From Amyloporia xantha (Eukaryota > Basidiomycota > Agaricomycetes > Polyporales > Adustoporiaceae), in contig JAYKKR010000005.1 of the NCBI GenBank assembly GCA_036971615.1, forward strand, positions 806,001 to 870,000: a stretch of 64,000 bases of DNA, written 5' to 3'. Below are positions 41,225-53,106 of the stretch, piece by piece (the first letter of the stretch is position 1; each line of letters begins with the position of its first letter). A program made the position numbers and the translations under genes. The notes under the pieces were generated by a model. That model saw nothing but the letters and a program-made list of their open reading frames with translations, did not search any database and had not been told where the DNA came from.

Positions 41225-43771
41225 ATGTCTGCTAGTCTGTCGCAGCACATAACACTGAATATATGGCAGATCATAGCTTCTCTGCAAGAGCATGTGTCAA
41301 GTTTACTTTCTACCTTATGGGTTTGTGTTAGCATTCCCTCTTATTGTCTGATTTGCTTACGGCGGATGGTGCAGGCCAGTGCTCCGTTTCAGAAAAACAG
41401 TAGTAGGTATGTTCTTTATTCCATTGCACAAGTCGCGCACGAAGGTGGTAAATTGAATATCCCCAGTGTCATCCCCGATCGATGCATCCTGTACGGGAGA
41501 AATGATATCGTGCACGAGACGATCGAACAAATATTGTCCCAGAAAGGATCATGTCTAGCTTTAGTGGGGCCCGCCGGAATTGGAAAGACGTCTATAGCAA
41601 CAGAGCTGCTTTACAGTGATCGGATCGTGGAAGAATATTCCGGTCGGCGTCATTGGATTGCCTGCCACCGATTACAAACAATTGGCAGCTTTTTAGATGC
41701 AATTGTGGATGCATTGTCGCTACCATTATCTGCCGTCACCCGTTCTCGCATTCTCTTCACCCAATCGCAGTCTCTCGCTGTCACCCACACCGATGTCCTC
41801 ACTTCCCTAGACGAATCCCTTAGTGAAAGACATGAAGGAAGCCTCCTCATCCTTGATGGTTTCGACTCGATATGGGAGCAGACTAGCCTGCAGGACTCAC
41901 TGGCTCGCATAGTAGAACTACTTCGCGCCACGCGTCGGGTGACCATTATCCTGACAATACGCGATGATGCGCTGCTCCCCTTTGTAGATTGGAGTCAGCA
42001 AATAGGCCCGCTCAGCAAGGACGCAGCAGTCTGGCTCTTCCAGTCTATAATGCCAGATTATGACGAGGATCTGTACGATTTGGTCGAGGGGGTAAATTGT
42101 CTACCACAAGCCATCATTTCGCTGGCTCGTGCTAGCTGGATGCAAGGTGTTGGCCCGCATGAACTTCTCCAACAGGGCATCACGGGTCGGATGGATCTAC
42201 CAGACGTGGGTGAGAACCTTTCTGTTGTGAAGTCCAAAGGATATCCGGACCTCCTCCAAATCATCGATATTCTCTCCTTATTGCCAGACGGCATTGAGGC
42301 CGCTGAGTTTGCCACCATTGCTCCACAAATTCGTCAAATTGAAAATCGCGTCCGCATCCTCACGCAGCACTCCCTAGCCTTTCTCAACTCGAACCAACGC
42401 CTTCAGATCCCATCGCCAATTCGTACGTACAGGCTTCAATATCATCCCCTCGATGCCGCGTCTCGTCAAAACCTGTACGAATACTACTTCTCGCGCACGA
42501 GGCGAGTTGCATCGGTTCCAGGAGACACAGAGTTCCTTCGAAGGGTTCACTTCGTCATGGAGCACGAGGGCAACATATTTGCGGTTCTCGAGGATGCCCT
42601 GGGGCAGGATTGTGAGAAGGCTCTCGAAGCCTTCCTCGAGAACGCAGACCTTCTGGGCTGCACAACAGCCCGACCCAGAGTTGCATCTAAAGCGGTTAAT
42701 GCAGCCCGAAAGCTATCTTCTGCGGAGATGCTATCCCGATGTCTCGAATGGGAGGGACAGGTCAACCAGGCCACGGGTAATCTTAGGCTCGCGCAGAGGT
42801 CGTTCGAGGAAGCCAAGGACATCTTTTACAATCTAGGGGATCGTAGCGCTGCTGCTCGATGCAAATTGTCATTGGGTACCGTCCTGACGAGATGTGGCGA
42901 TAAGGACGTTGGCCGTCTGCATCTCGAGGCGGCTCGTCGGGAAGCTGCGCTATGCAACGACAAATCGCTTGAAGTCCAGTGTCTCCTAGAACTAACGGAA
43001 ACCATTAGTTCGGGGAGCCGCATAGTCGATTTATCTCGATGGCGGGATATATATGAAGAACCGCGGGCGATATTGGCCAGCCTTCATGACGATACAAGCA
43101 TCGGATTCGCATGGTATAATTATCATATGTCGTCGGTCCATCTTGAATTCGACCAGCTATCAGAAGCAGAGACAGTCCTACACACCGCTCTGAAAATCTT
43201 CAAACGAAATCAAGATCATTCTGCAGTTGCTCGATGTCTCTGGCAACTAGGTGGGACGGTGATCAAGGATGTGCCTACTGCGATCGAATGCCTTGAAGAA
43301 TCTTTGGGAATATACCATCGCTTAGGCCGTCGATTGGATGCTGCCTTGGTGATGAATGGTCTTGCTCGAAGGTACACCGCGAGTGAACGCTACGAGGATG
43401 CAATCGACATGTTCAAGGCAGCAATACCGGAGCTATGGCATTTTGAATTTGTCTGGCATGCTGCAAGGTGTCAGTATTATATGGGTGTGCTGTACCTCCA
43501 AATGGACCGCTTGGTCGAGGCCCGTCTCGCCCTCATGCTGTCTCGACGGCAACATTTGCGACATGCTGTCATAGCGCCCCACGAGGAGGAGCCGGCGTAC
43601 CTAGCTTCTGCATCACTGGCATTTCTTGTGCTGTGTTACAAGCTGGAAGGGGATGTCGAGACGGCACGTATGCTGCTAGCAGAATTAAAGGAGGAATGCG
43701 TTCAAGAGTCGGATGGCTTATACAAGTGCGGAGGCCGAATACCTATCTGGCGCTCTGGTGACCTATCATAA
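41225..43771 (+). CDS. NB-ARC/TPR STAND NTPase
   Basis: A STAND-class NTPase with a TPR-type sensor. The open frame of 848 residues contains, after a short hydrophobic N-terminus, an NB-ARC domain: IPDRCILYGRNDIVHETIEQ, P-loop LVGPAGIGKTSIATELL (about residues 113-129), Walker B GSLLILDGFDSIWE (about 205), RNBS-like IILTIRDDALLPFV and the GLPL-like GVNCLPQAIISLAR. From about residue 480 helical repeats with TPR spacing follow (LEWEGQVNQATGNLRLAQRS, AARCKLSLGTVLTRCGDKDV, ALVMNGLARRYTASERYEDA, ARCQYYMGVLYLQMDRLVEA). No effector domain is visible N-terminal to the NB-ARC. The ATG at 41225 is uncertain: GT...CAG pairs between 41296 and 41380 could be introns. It is divergent from the NACHT gene across the TIR elements. 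Confidence 0.85.
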   Translation: MSASLSQHITLNIWQIIASLQEHVSSLLSTLWVCVSIPSYCLICLRRMVQASAPFQKNSSRYVLYSIAQVAHEGGKLNIPSVIPDRCILYGRNDIVHETIEQILSQKGSCLALVGPAGIGKTSIATELLYSDRIVEEYSGRRHWIACHRLQTIGSFLDAIVDALSLPLSAVTRSRILFTQSQSLAVTHTDVLTSLDESLSERHEGSLLILDGFDSIWEQTSLQDSLARIVELLRATRRVTIILTIRDDALLPFVDWSQQIGPLSKDAAVWLFQSIMPDYDEDLYDLVEGVNCLPQAIISLARASWMQGVGPHELLQQGITGRMDLPDVGENLSVVKSKGYPDLLQIIDILSLLPDGIEAAEFATIAPQIRQIENRVRILTQHSLAFLNSNQRLQIPSPIRTYRLQYHPLDAASRQNLYEYYFSRTRRVASVPGDTEFLRRVHFVMEHEGNIFAVLEDALGQDCEKALEAFLENADLLGCTTARPRVASKAVNAARKLSSAEMLSRCLEWEGQVNQATGNLRLAQRSFEEAKDIFYNLGDRSAAARCKLSLGTVLTRCGDKDVGRLHLEAARREAALCNDKSLEVQCLLELTETISSGSRIVDLSRWRDIYEEPRAILASLHDDTSIGFAWYNYHMSSVHLEFDQLSEAETVLHTALKIFKRNQDHSAVARCLWQLGGTVIKDVPTAIECLEESLGIYHRLGRRLDAALVMNGLARRYTASERYEDAIDMFKAAIPELWHFEFVWHAARCQYYMGVLYLQMDRLVEARLALMLSRRQHLRHAVIAPHEEEPAYLASASLAFLVLCYKLEGDVETARMLLAELKEECVQESDGLYKCGGRIPIWRSGDLS

Positions 43772-44911
43772 TAAGTCTTCCGATGCAGTGCGTGTGGAGG
43801 GATGCATTTAACGGCCATTAGGACAGCATGCGCTAGCTATGAGATCGTGACTGTTCATTGTCCCTTCTTCACGAACTACAGCCTCATGACTTGATATTTA
43901 CTTGATATCGCAGTCACAAATTTTGTGGATGGCGACGAGACCTCTTTACTGCCACACCGGATGTCATAACCGACTGTTTCAAATGCAAGCCGCGTCCGTT
44001 GCTTTGTCAATTGCAGGATTGTCCGACGTACTACGCATATATATGTTCGCCGAGACGGACGAAAATGACTTGCGAGTTCAGCCAACAGGAACCTATGTCA
44101 TATCGTTGCATTCGTACCAGTTCGTAATAGTAACATGTAGATATGAAGACCGTATTGCAATCGAAGAAATACGCTCGACATGAACGAAATAATACAGACG
44201 AAGCCGGACCACAACTGAGAAGTCGTCTCCGAATTTTGAAAGGAGCAAAGCACAGGCAAACAGGGATTACTCGTACGCAGTCCAAAGTCCACACGCAGGT
44301 CATCGGTCAAAACGAACGCTTAGGGAATATGTTACCTACTTGCAATGAAACGAAAGGATATCAAGGGGAAAATTACGACCATGCGCAGACGGCCTTGTTC
44401 TTTGTTTAAGGAACGTGGGACTTGCGCTGAGAGACGAAGGAGTTGATAAGCTACACATATGGAGGTAAAAGGCGCGGAGGAAACAACTGCAAACGAGTCC
44501 AAGTCCGTGGGTGAAAGGCGCTGACAGATGACGCCAGGATGTCGATGGAAGCGGTCAAGATGAAATGCGGCGAGCATGGTGACGATTGATGGATGGACGG
44601 CAGACAGAACTAGATTGCAGGGTATACGAAAGCTGGAATTGACTGACTGCGTATATACGACTGGAAAGAGACGAGCAAGAAGCGTGTGCAGGATACGTGC
44701 GCGAGGGACAGTAGAGGTGATGCTAGGGTAAGCTGATGTCCGAGTTGCGATTAGGAGTCCGAACAGTAGATCAAGGAGCCGCAGCCGCTCGCCAGGCGGC
44801 GACGCATCATATGGTCACATAATTATGACAGACAGACAGGCTGCCTGGAACAGATAGCGATAATGAAACAGGTCCACTGTCCAGACAGACCCCATCGCGT
44901 GCACCCGAGGA
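43772..44911. other. Intergenic, no gene seen
   Basis: Between the 3' end of the NB-ARC/TPR gene and the 3' end of the phosphatase gene. Frames are short and mutually overlapping, with no motif. Both 3' UTRs probably lie here. Confidence 0.4.
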
Positions 44912-47004
44912 CTACAAGCCCCCGTCCAGGACACCTCTCACGTCGTCCACCTGTCCCAGATCCACGAGGAAGGGACATAGGTCTGTAAGTTCTGTATCAT
45001 GCGGATCGTTGAACCACGACGACACTGGGACAGCATTATTTGGATGGAAGATGTACGATGCAGGTGAATTGTCGATAATGATGGTATCAGAGATGGGGCG
45101 CCCTAGTTGGGAGAGGTCCTGCGACAGATACGAGGAACACCAATCAGAGGAAGTACAATAATAGGTAACGAAAAAGAAAACCAACTTTCACATAGTTTCC
45201 TCGGTGATTATAACAACTTTCTCGGAAGAGTCTATGCGAGACAACGTGGTGGATGTCGAGCTTGTCTAGCACAGGGTCCGCATACTGTAGAAGTATGGCT
45301 TCGTTCATCAAGAAGTACAGGCTCAGATAGTCGAACCCATTACTGACCTTGCTGAGACTTGCCGTAAATACCACCACCTCATAGATTTCCCCCATTCTCT
45401 TCAAGAAGTTGTCGACACCTGGCCGCTTGATCACATAGACATTGTGCCAGTGATATTCGATTTCCACCGGAACCACGTAGTCTGCCTGTTGTATTGACTG
45501 CAACAGCTGTTAGGAAGGTAAGCTCTGTAGGGACGAATGTAACACACCTTGAAACTACTATGGACCAAGGTCTCGTCCAAATCAAGTACGAGACATTTCC
45601 GCCCTGCATGTTTAGGCAAAATTGGAGGTAAGAGAGGGCGCGGTTGACCATCCTTGCAACCGCGGAAACGACGTTTATCAGTTAATGAGATTATGTGAAA
45701 CCAACTCAAATGCTTACAGGACCTATAGGGATCCCTGCGCCACCATTCATAATCAACCGCTCTTCTTCGTCCTCTATGTCTTCCAACGCGCCATTCTCAT
45801 CCATCTCCTCATCCTCCGTAAAACTCGTCGAACCATCACTCTCGTCGCCCGATTCCCGCCCACGAGCATGCACATGGTCATGTACGGCCTCATCGCCTGT
45901 CGAGCCTGGAGGCTGCACGGCACCCGACGTCATGCCCTCTGTCTCTTCTGGCGGTAGCAGAGACTTGGTCGGCGTGGGTGGGATGACGACTGCAGGATCC
46001 GAGGCTTCTTCCGGCGACGGAATGGTCAGGGGGCGCAGCGTAGGTGTTGATTCCTGTGGCGCTGGAACTGTCTCTGCAGGCCTTGTTGGTCCGGATGGCT
46101 CGACTGATGTGCCAGGCTCAGGCGCGGGCGGGGGCGGTAGATCTTCGGCCTCCTTCGCCTCCTGCTTTTCCTTGAGCGCCGACGTACTCACGTCCGGCTG
46201 AGACCGATCTTGCTTTGTCTTCTGCTCCTCAAAGCGAGCACGCTGCGAAGGTCCCACGCACGGAACAAGAACATGGAAGAGTTTGACGAAGAGTGACTGA
46301 CGCGCCCTTTTTATTTTGGACCGCGGAGAATCAGGCGGCTCGGCGGTGCTGGATGCTGTGTGCGCGCCTTCTGAGGCCGACTTCGCGTCCTTGCGGCGAA
46401 TTGAATGTGTACGAGTGTTGAGAGTGGTGTCTAGGGAACCCTTGTCCTTGTCCTTTTCAGCCTCCTTCAGTCTGTCCGCATCGTCGGCATGGTCCTTTCC
46501 TGAAGGATGAACGGATGACGAGGAGCCTGCTGTTGGAATTGGAGGCGGCGAGGCCTCTAAAGAGGATGCCGTCGGACCTGACGTGAGCGCAGAAGGTACT
46601 GGCCCTGCGCCAGCGATACTAGCAGTCCCTGAGCGGTCTGCTACAGCGCCCACGCGGCCATTGGGAGCTTCGCTGGAAGACCGCCCAGGTGAGGTCGGGG
46701 GAATAGGAAGAGTTGTCTTTTCGTTACTGCTTTTGAATTGTGCCCCCTCTGCAGGCTGAGGACTAGTTGGCTCTCCCTCCGCTTGCTTCCCCTTCGCATT
46801 CTTCGTGCGCACGTCATCAGTATAGTTTGAGGCAATAGAGAAGGAGAAACTTATACCTGGGAGCCTGGATCGTCTGAGGAATGCAGCGTTGCCATAAGTG
46901 AGAGCACTGCAGGGGGCACTGGGGTATGAGGAGAGGAAAGCGGAGGAGGACGACATCCAATGCTCTCCAGGTCGGCGCGTTGCATCGTGTTTGCGTGTGA
47001 ACAT
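44912..47004 (-). CDS. FCP1/SCP-like phosphatase (Psr1/Psr2 type)
   Basis: A HAD-superfamily protein phosphatase of the NIF/CTD-phosphatase group, close to yeast plasma-membrane Psr1/Psr2 (sodium and general stress signalling) and small CTD phosphatases. The N-terminal 430 residues are low-complexity Pro/Ser/Glu-rich, ending in an acidic run ([20 protein letters not shown]) and AGIPIGP. The next exon gives [18 protein letters not shown] and the catalytic [12 protein letters not shown] (DxDxT nucleophile motif). Later exons give [75 protein letters not shown] and the C-terminal [14 protein letters not shown], all hallmark FCP1-homology motifs. At least four introns with canonical sites lie within the catalytic part. 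The N-terminal exon probably contains an intron near 46790-46860, so the head of the protein is approximate. Confidence 0.88.
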
Positions 47005-48122
47005 GCGTCGCCTTATACGGCACCTGCGCGCCTCGATTCTTTTAATACGCCTGTATTTTCCCGTCTACCTCGCACAAAATACCCCAGGCGTTCATCATTG
47101 ACATGAACAATTGGTCATGTATCCATGCGGGTCTGTCAATACACTCCGAACGTGATGTAAATGATAAGTTCTGCAGCGGAACCTCAATCCCAACAACGCG
47201 ACGCCACTGCACCCCAGAGATGTTACCATGTCACCTGGAGACACGCTCTCCGAATCATTGCAGCTCCGTCCTCGCCATCCATAGTATCAAATCACAGCGC
47301 TATATGGCCGCTGACATTCCGTGAGATGACCTTAACAGGCTGATTAGACGCGAAGAACTGGTCAAGAAGCAGGAGGTATGTTATCCCTGGCCCTTGTCTT
47401 GTGAACTACCTCTGCTGATGCGTAGCCAGGAGGAAGGATACAGTCGCGGGAGAAGATTTGATTAGGTCTATGTGTCGCTTGAAGGGTCAGCGCAGATCAA
47501 TCGGCAGTCATATCTTGAAATTAGCTTCAGAGGCCTTGACGCAGTGAATTGCCCATGCAATACAGTACAGTATGTCTGCATTATGAATCTGTATAGTCCA
47601 ATAAACTGACGGCTCATCCTGAAAGCAATTCGCCGTAAGAAAAGTCCACAAACTCGGTCTAGGGCGGCACAGAAAGCCCTGACGAGCCGCGACCACCGGG
47701 ATTTAAGGTAGATATGGTGTCCTGAACACTCACTGATCAAGCGGCATGGCTTAGAAAACTTGAACCGGTTCCAGGAACTAGGACGACGATACAGTGAGGA
47801 TACATGAGACGACATGAACAATATGTCCCTGAACATTCAGACCATTATGTAACTCCATAAGAAAGGTACAAGACTCAAATAACAGGCTTTAAGAATTGAT
47901 GTTTTCTCAGTTCCAGTCAAACGAGTTGCATGAGTCGTACGTACCACGGATAGGCTGATTTGTGCACGTGGCTGAGTAAATGGCTGATAGCGGCTGGAAC
48001 ACTCGGCCGGGGCGTGCCGGCGGAAACAAACAGGAGACGCCCGAGAGCAGGATGTGGGAATTTCAGCCACGCGAGATTTCTTACTAATACACCCATCTCA
48101 TCTCAACATCCGCAGATTGCCC
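47005..48122. other. Intergenic, divergent promoter region
   Basis: Lies between the divergent phosphatase and bZIP genes. No recognisable exon chain; open frames are short on both strands. Confidence 0.4.
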
Positions 48123-49082
48123 ATGTTGGCACAAACCCCATATCCGCCGCCTCAACCAACTCAACCACCGCCGCCCACCGCCCCGACAACAATCAATCCA
48201 GCCGATTCCAATGTTAACAATCCACAGCATCAGCCTCCTCCACACGCGCAACCTCCTGGCACGTTCCAAACACTCCGTCTGCGCGACGAACCGCCACCCG
48301 TGACCCAGCCCGCCCTACCACGCTCGCGGAAGCGCAAGACACCACCATCAGCGAATGCTGAGCCCCCGCACATTCAACCCGCCCCACCGGGGCCACCACC
48401 AGGTATGCACCAGGCGCCGCCGCCAGGTATGCCGCCACACGGGCTCCCACCTCCTCACGCTCTTGTCCCACCACCTCATCTCGGCGGCCCGCCCCTTCCG
48501 CCGGGGTACCAATACCACCCACCGCCGGGTGATTACACCCCAGGTGGCATGCCTCCACCTCCGCCACCTCCGCAAGAAGGACAGTCTCCGCCGGGTGGTT
48601 CACAAGGGAGGCCACTGAGCCAGAGCAAGCGAGCGGAGCAGAACCGCAAAGCGCAGCGTGCATTCAGAGAGCGGCGAGACCAGTCAGCATCCGTCTCCTT
48701 CCTCGTTCTGGGCATGTCCTGACCCGGCTTTGATCACTCATTCACTGGCAGACACGTCAAGGCACTAGAATCGCGCTCGCAGTTGCTCGACGCGGCACTA
48801 GCGTCGGCGGACGAGGCAAACCGGCGGTGGGAAGAGTGTCGCGCACTTGTTGATAGTCTGCGGATTGAGATCAATGGTCTGCGGGCTCACGTCGCGACGC
48901 TGGAGAGGGAGAATGTGGACCTGCGGAACGCGCTTGGTGCAGCAGGGATCGATTCGAATGGTGTGGTGCCATCAGCGGCAATGCCTACCCAGGAACAGCA
49001 GCAACAGATGATCGAGAACGGACAGAATGGACAGCATGAGGGCGGCGGTGAAGTAACAGAAGGCGAGAAGAATGATTCATGA
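48123..49082 (+). CDS. Proline-rich bZIP transcription factor (Yap-type basic region)
   Basis: A sequence-specific DNA-binding protein of 296 residues in two exons (48123-48682, 48752-49082; donor GTCAGC). The first 160 residues are dominated by Pro, Gln and His tracts (PPPQPTQPPPPTAPTT; PPHGLPPPHALVPPPH), a likely activation region. The basic region SKRAEQNRKAQRAFRERRDQ is followed across the splice by HVKALESRSQLLDAALASAD and a leucine-zipper-like coiled coil (LRIEINGLRAHVATLERENV). The NRKAQRAFRERR core with Q at the second position and FR matches the Yap/Pap1 class (NxxAQxxFR). The C-terminal cysteine-rich redox domain of Yap1/Pap1 is absent, so a role in oxidative stress is not implied. 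The tail is Gln/Glu-rich. Confidence 0.88.
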
Positions 49083-49471
49083 ACGCGTCTTGGGCTCGGT
49101 TTTAAGTATGGCAGCTCGAAAACTCTGTTTCTCTGAAAGTCTCGGTCTATACACTGTCGCCATAATCCTGCTACATATGTTCGATATTTTCCATCATTGC
49201 CGACACGCCTTCGAGTAATTCCCTTGTATTGTAACGTGAAATTTCTCAAGTCTGCGCTTCGTTGTACTTATGATCCATGCACTTTGGCGATCAATGAAAC
49301 TTCCGTTTCAAGGGTACAGTAAGTATGCAGAAGTCAAATTGAGCCGAGACGGGATAATTGCCGAATGAAGCAAAGAGCGGGATGTCCAACTCACGTGACT
49401 ATTATCGTTCGCTAGCGACTGCCACGGGTGACGGAAGGCGGTAGGATCGGACTATACTCTTTGGTACTGCT
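49083..49471. other. Intergenic, no gene seen
   Basis: Contains the 3' flank of the bZIP gene and the promoter of the dehydratase gene. No repeat or RNA gene was recognised. Confidence 0.45.
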
Positions 49472-50552
49472 ATGGCAGAGAGCTCAAGACCTCCTGCGAA
49501 GGCGAGGAATCAGAAGAAGGGTGAGTGGACTGCATGACCACTACTGGGCTAATAGTTGAAGCGTCCCCGTAGGTCCGCCCATCCTGGTCAGATACTACCT
49601 TGTCGCGTACAACATCCTCTCGGCGATCGGATGGTCCTATGTCCTCGTCCTTAGCGTCATACACCTTACTGGGATTGATGCATCCTCGAGTCCTCCCCAG
49701 TTCTCTGGCGTTGCATCGTACATTCCTTCCTCTCTGGCTCAGTACATTCCAGTTATCCCTCGACTGACGCGCTCGGTGCACCGCTTCGAGAAGCAGTTGC
49801 CGTTATACCTCGTGCCTCTGTTCCGTAGGGCGTGTACGGTGTATGCAGCGGTGGGCCCACAGACAACGATTGTGCAGAGTTTTGCGATCCTAGAGGTGTT
49901 ACATTCGTTGCTGGGGTGGGTGAGGAGCCCTCTCGGTACCACGATGGCGCAAGTCGCGAGTAGGCTGTACCTTGTCTGGGGTGTCACGTATCTGTTCCCG
50001 GAGGTATGCATTTTCCCCACCCGCGGGTCTGCATGGTTTGATTGATGCACCTCCAGACACACACGCACCCTCTGTACGCGTCGATGGTCCTCTCCTGGTC
50101 CATCACGGAAGTGACGCGGTACTCGTTTTACGCATTTTCCCTATTCGGACGCGAGCCCCGCCTCCTGCTCTGGCTGCGCTATACGCTTTTCTACGTTCTC
50201 TACCCCACCGGTGCGGGCTCGGAGGCTGGGCTCATCTACGCCTCTCTCCCGTCTCCGCCGCCATCGATCCCGCTGCTGTCCTCGGAGTGGTATGGCTGGG
50301 TGCTGCCGCTTTCGTGGCCATTTTCAACTCCTCGATGGGTGGAGGCGCTGCACGACGATTTGCGTTGTATCCTATTCCTTATATGGTGGCCAGGCCAGTA
50401 CAACCGTCTGCACTGTCCTACGATGTTCCGAGCTGACGTTGGTTGTATGCTCAGGGCTTTACATCATGTATACGTACATGATGAAGCAGCGCCGGAAAGT
50501 GCTTGGTGCGGGCCCCGGACGGACTATCGGAGCAAAGCCGAAAACGCTATGA
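49472..50552 (+). CDS. PHS1: Very-long-chain 3-hydroxyacyl-CoA dehydratase (PHS1/HACD)
   Basis: Catalyses the third step of the ER very-long-chain fatty acid elongation cycle, dehydrating 3-hydroxyacyl-CoA to trans-2-enoyl-CoA. Four exons (49472-49520, 49573-50003, 50057-50393, 50455-50552) give 304 residues. Family motifs are ILVRYYLVAYNILSAIGWSY at the N-terminus, QSFAILEVLHSLLGWV, SRLYLVWGV, and the active-site stretch MVLSWSITEVTRYSFYA, which carries the catalytic Tyr and Glu region. Multiple hydrophobic helices fit a six-helix ER protein. The C-terminus YMMKQRRKVL carries a basic ER-type tail. The last junction only works in frame with a GC donor (GCCAGT at 50394) and TCAG acceptor at 50454, giving WWPG then LYIMYTYMM. 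That donor is atypical, but the conserved protein supports it. Confidence 0.92.
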
Positions 50553-50714
50553 TAATGGCGACGAACATCCACATGATTCTGATCAAGTCCTCTGCTCATA
50601 TCGACTCCCACTCCTGCGACGTAGTCTGACGAACTCGAATATAGCATACTTAAACGAGCTAATACAGTAGCCGCATTGCAAGCCTGTGGCCAGGCCAATC
50701 AGAGTGCATACTGT

Positions 50715-52746
50715 TCAAGGCGAACCCTGGTTGTTGATGCTAGGAGCGAAGCCGACTCGGTTACCGGGGTAGTCGTAGACAGAGTACCCTTAGCCAGCAA
50801 TTAGGGCGTCTGACAATCAAATACGATGCAATTGGAAACTCACAGGATTTTAGAAACTCATCACCTATGGTGCACAGAAAGCATCAAAGGGAGTATTCAC
50901 CCCAGCAGATATGGAGACCCACCTATGATGGCAAGATTTGCGGGAAACCCTTTGCCCATCGCAAGGATTCCGCCTACGCAATTACTATCAAAGCAATGCG
51001 GTATGTCATGGTGAGCGGCGGGAACTGATCAACAGCAACGCTTACCCCGAGTCCATCGACGTCTGGCCAAGGTTGAAGTCGTTCATGTTTACCGAGTAAG
51101 ACCGCCCGCCGAAGGACAACGATATAGCCAGTGAGGCCGAGCACGGGAATGTATAGAACCCTACGATTAACCCGGTAGGTCATCATAGAATACGCTTGTA
51201 AATAGTGTATACTCTTGTACTCACCTGCACCGTACTCTAAGGCGGTCTGCGATCCAGGAATCTGCACATGGCTGTAAGATCTCTTGGTAAGGTGAAGCTG
51301 CAAGCGGGGACCTACCAGGGAGTAGAACTGAGCCGCGACGTCGTCTGGAACGTAGATGAGCGTCGTGCCAGTGTCAATTGCCTGAATCCAAAGTATTTCA
51401 GTCGTGTGTGCGACATCATTCATCGAAACGTACTGCGGTGAGGTTAGTACCGACGCTTTCTGTCGGACCTGCTGAGAGACCGTCCATGACAATGGTCCAG
51501 TAAGTCTATCCATCTGCTATAAGTATGGTCACTAGTAGGTTGGTCCGATATACTATACTGACACGAGATACGACTGAGTTCCAGGTGATCGGCCCCATAG
51601 CCTTCGTCGTATCGAAGCACCCAAAGCAGATCTAGTAGACCGCGATTAGCTCACTGCCAATACAGGCATTGGGTTATATGTTTATTAACCTCAGACCCTG
51701 TTGCTTGTCCTCGCGCAAGGTGAACCGCAAATGCGCCTGCTGCCACTTGTTTCTGGACCATCAGGCCCTCGAAAAACGTAGGCCGCTTGGACTGAGCGAT
51801 GCTGCCGAATGCAAGACCCAACAGACCATCCGACGGCTGGTCATAGAAGTCTTCCGACTCGGTGCGTACAGCACCGAATGCCTGCTGGACCACTGCAAGG
51901 CCGCCTACTGCAACTGTATCCTGCGCCAGCGTGCCAGAGACTTTGCCCGCACCCTGTGTATGTGATTTATCGTATCAGCTTCGTGCGTGCGTGAATTGGT
52001 TGAAGGAGAAACACATGCATAGGTCACGGAGAACTTCTGGCCTAAGTTCCTGTATGAGCTACTCTGCCCAGCATTGAAGGAGTTTCCCCCACAAGAACGA
52101 CAGTTGACGGGCACCCATAAGTCTGCCGAGCCCGTGTCAATGTCCACCGTCATCGCTTGGCCCTGTGTTCCGAACTCGAGGGAGCCGTAGTACAATATAT
52201 CCAGCCCACCGGCGACATAATCCGTGAGGGGCAGCTGTGTAGTCCCAGGAACGCTTAGAATGGGTCGACTGCTGCTCTCGTCAGCGTTTTCCACCGAGAG
52301 CGGTGCGTTGATCGGGTGGTGAGTGACGTTTGTTGCTGTCGAATTCGTCGAGTTGAGCGCCCCGATAAGAGGATGAGTAAACGGTTTATAGCCGGCCTCT
52401 GGGTGCGTGTCGGGATTGAGGCCGACGCCCGCGAGAAACTGGGCGGCTGGGGCATATTTTGCCAGAACGCCGCTGAGTTCAGCCGTCTGTCGTAGCCAAT
52501 CAGCAGGATGACAAGGGTTGAAAACTTGAAATCAAGGGAGGGTGAAAATAATGCACAACCCGAACTTACTGCATACGTAGGATCAAAAACGCGACTAGCA
52601 GCGTCCTGAGAAGGAGGAGGCTGACCGGCTGAGCGCCTTATCTTCGCTATAAAGCTTCCCTTTCCGAGCTCAGCTGGCTCAAAGGGATGAGACCAAGAGC
52701 CGAGAGCGAGAAAGAGAATCACGAGATGTGCCAGACGGTATCCCAT
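50715..52746 (-). CDS. Secreted pepsin-like aspartic protease (family A1)
   Basis: An extracellular or vacuolar endopeptidase active at acid pH. From the ATG at 52746 there is a signal peptide (MGYRLAHLVILFLALGSWSH), then a propeptide with basic residues (FIAKIRRSAG). The mature enzyme shows GGLDILYYGSLEFGTQGQAM, the first catalytic motif VDIDTGSADLWVPV, PSDGLLGLAFGSIAQ and the second motif AIDTGTTLIYVPDDVA. The C-terminal motifs FPANLAIIG, FLKSWYSVYDYPGNRVGF and APSINNQGSP follow. Both DTG triads are intact. Several introns of about 50-80 nt split the gene; the last is confirmed by the W codon shared across the junction before YSVYDYPG. The middle exon joins are approximate. It is divergent from the amidase gene, with about 360 bp between start codons. 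Confidence 0.87.
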
Positions 52747-53106
52747 GAGAGCGAAGGAATGCAAGCGCGCCAGGCGCTCGGCGATGGGAATACAGGGAAA
52801 GATAAGTATTCCTGAGGTATTGTTGCCATTGCGCTGTGTTTATGACCGTCTTTGCGGAGGCTGACGAGTCTGGGCTCTGGAGGCTGCACCGGACGGATTG
52901 GATTGGGAGTGATGCTGAAGCCTGACCGGTTTGAAACCCAGCCAACATGATCCCGATTACGATCGGCATCACTGGTTATTCAGAGTGGGCGCCAAAGCTA
53001 ATCAAATTACCCAGAGTTCTCCATTTGGACAGCAGTTCACAGAACACCCTCCACCAACTCCGTGAAATGCATTTCCCCTCGTCCTTCGGCTCTTTATTGT
53101 CTCGTC
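52747..53106. promoter_or_regulatory. Divergent promoter between protease and amidase genes
   Basis: The two ATGs face away from each other across 360 bp, so regulation is likely to be shared. Near the amidase start the sequence is CT-rich; no unambiguous TATA box is seen. A TGACTAA-like or GATA-type site could not be assigned with confidence. Confidence 0.4.
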
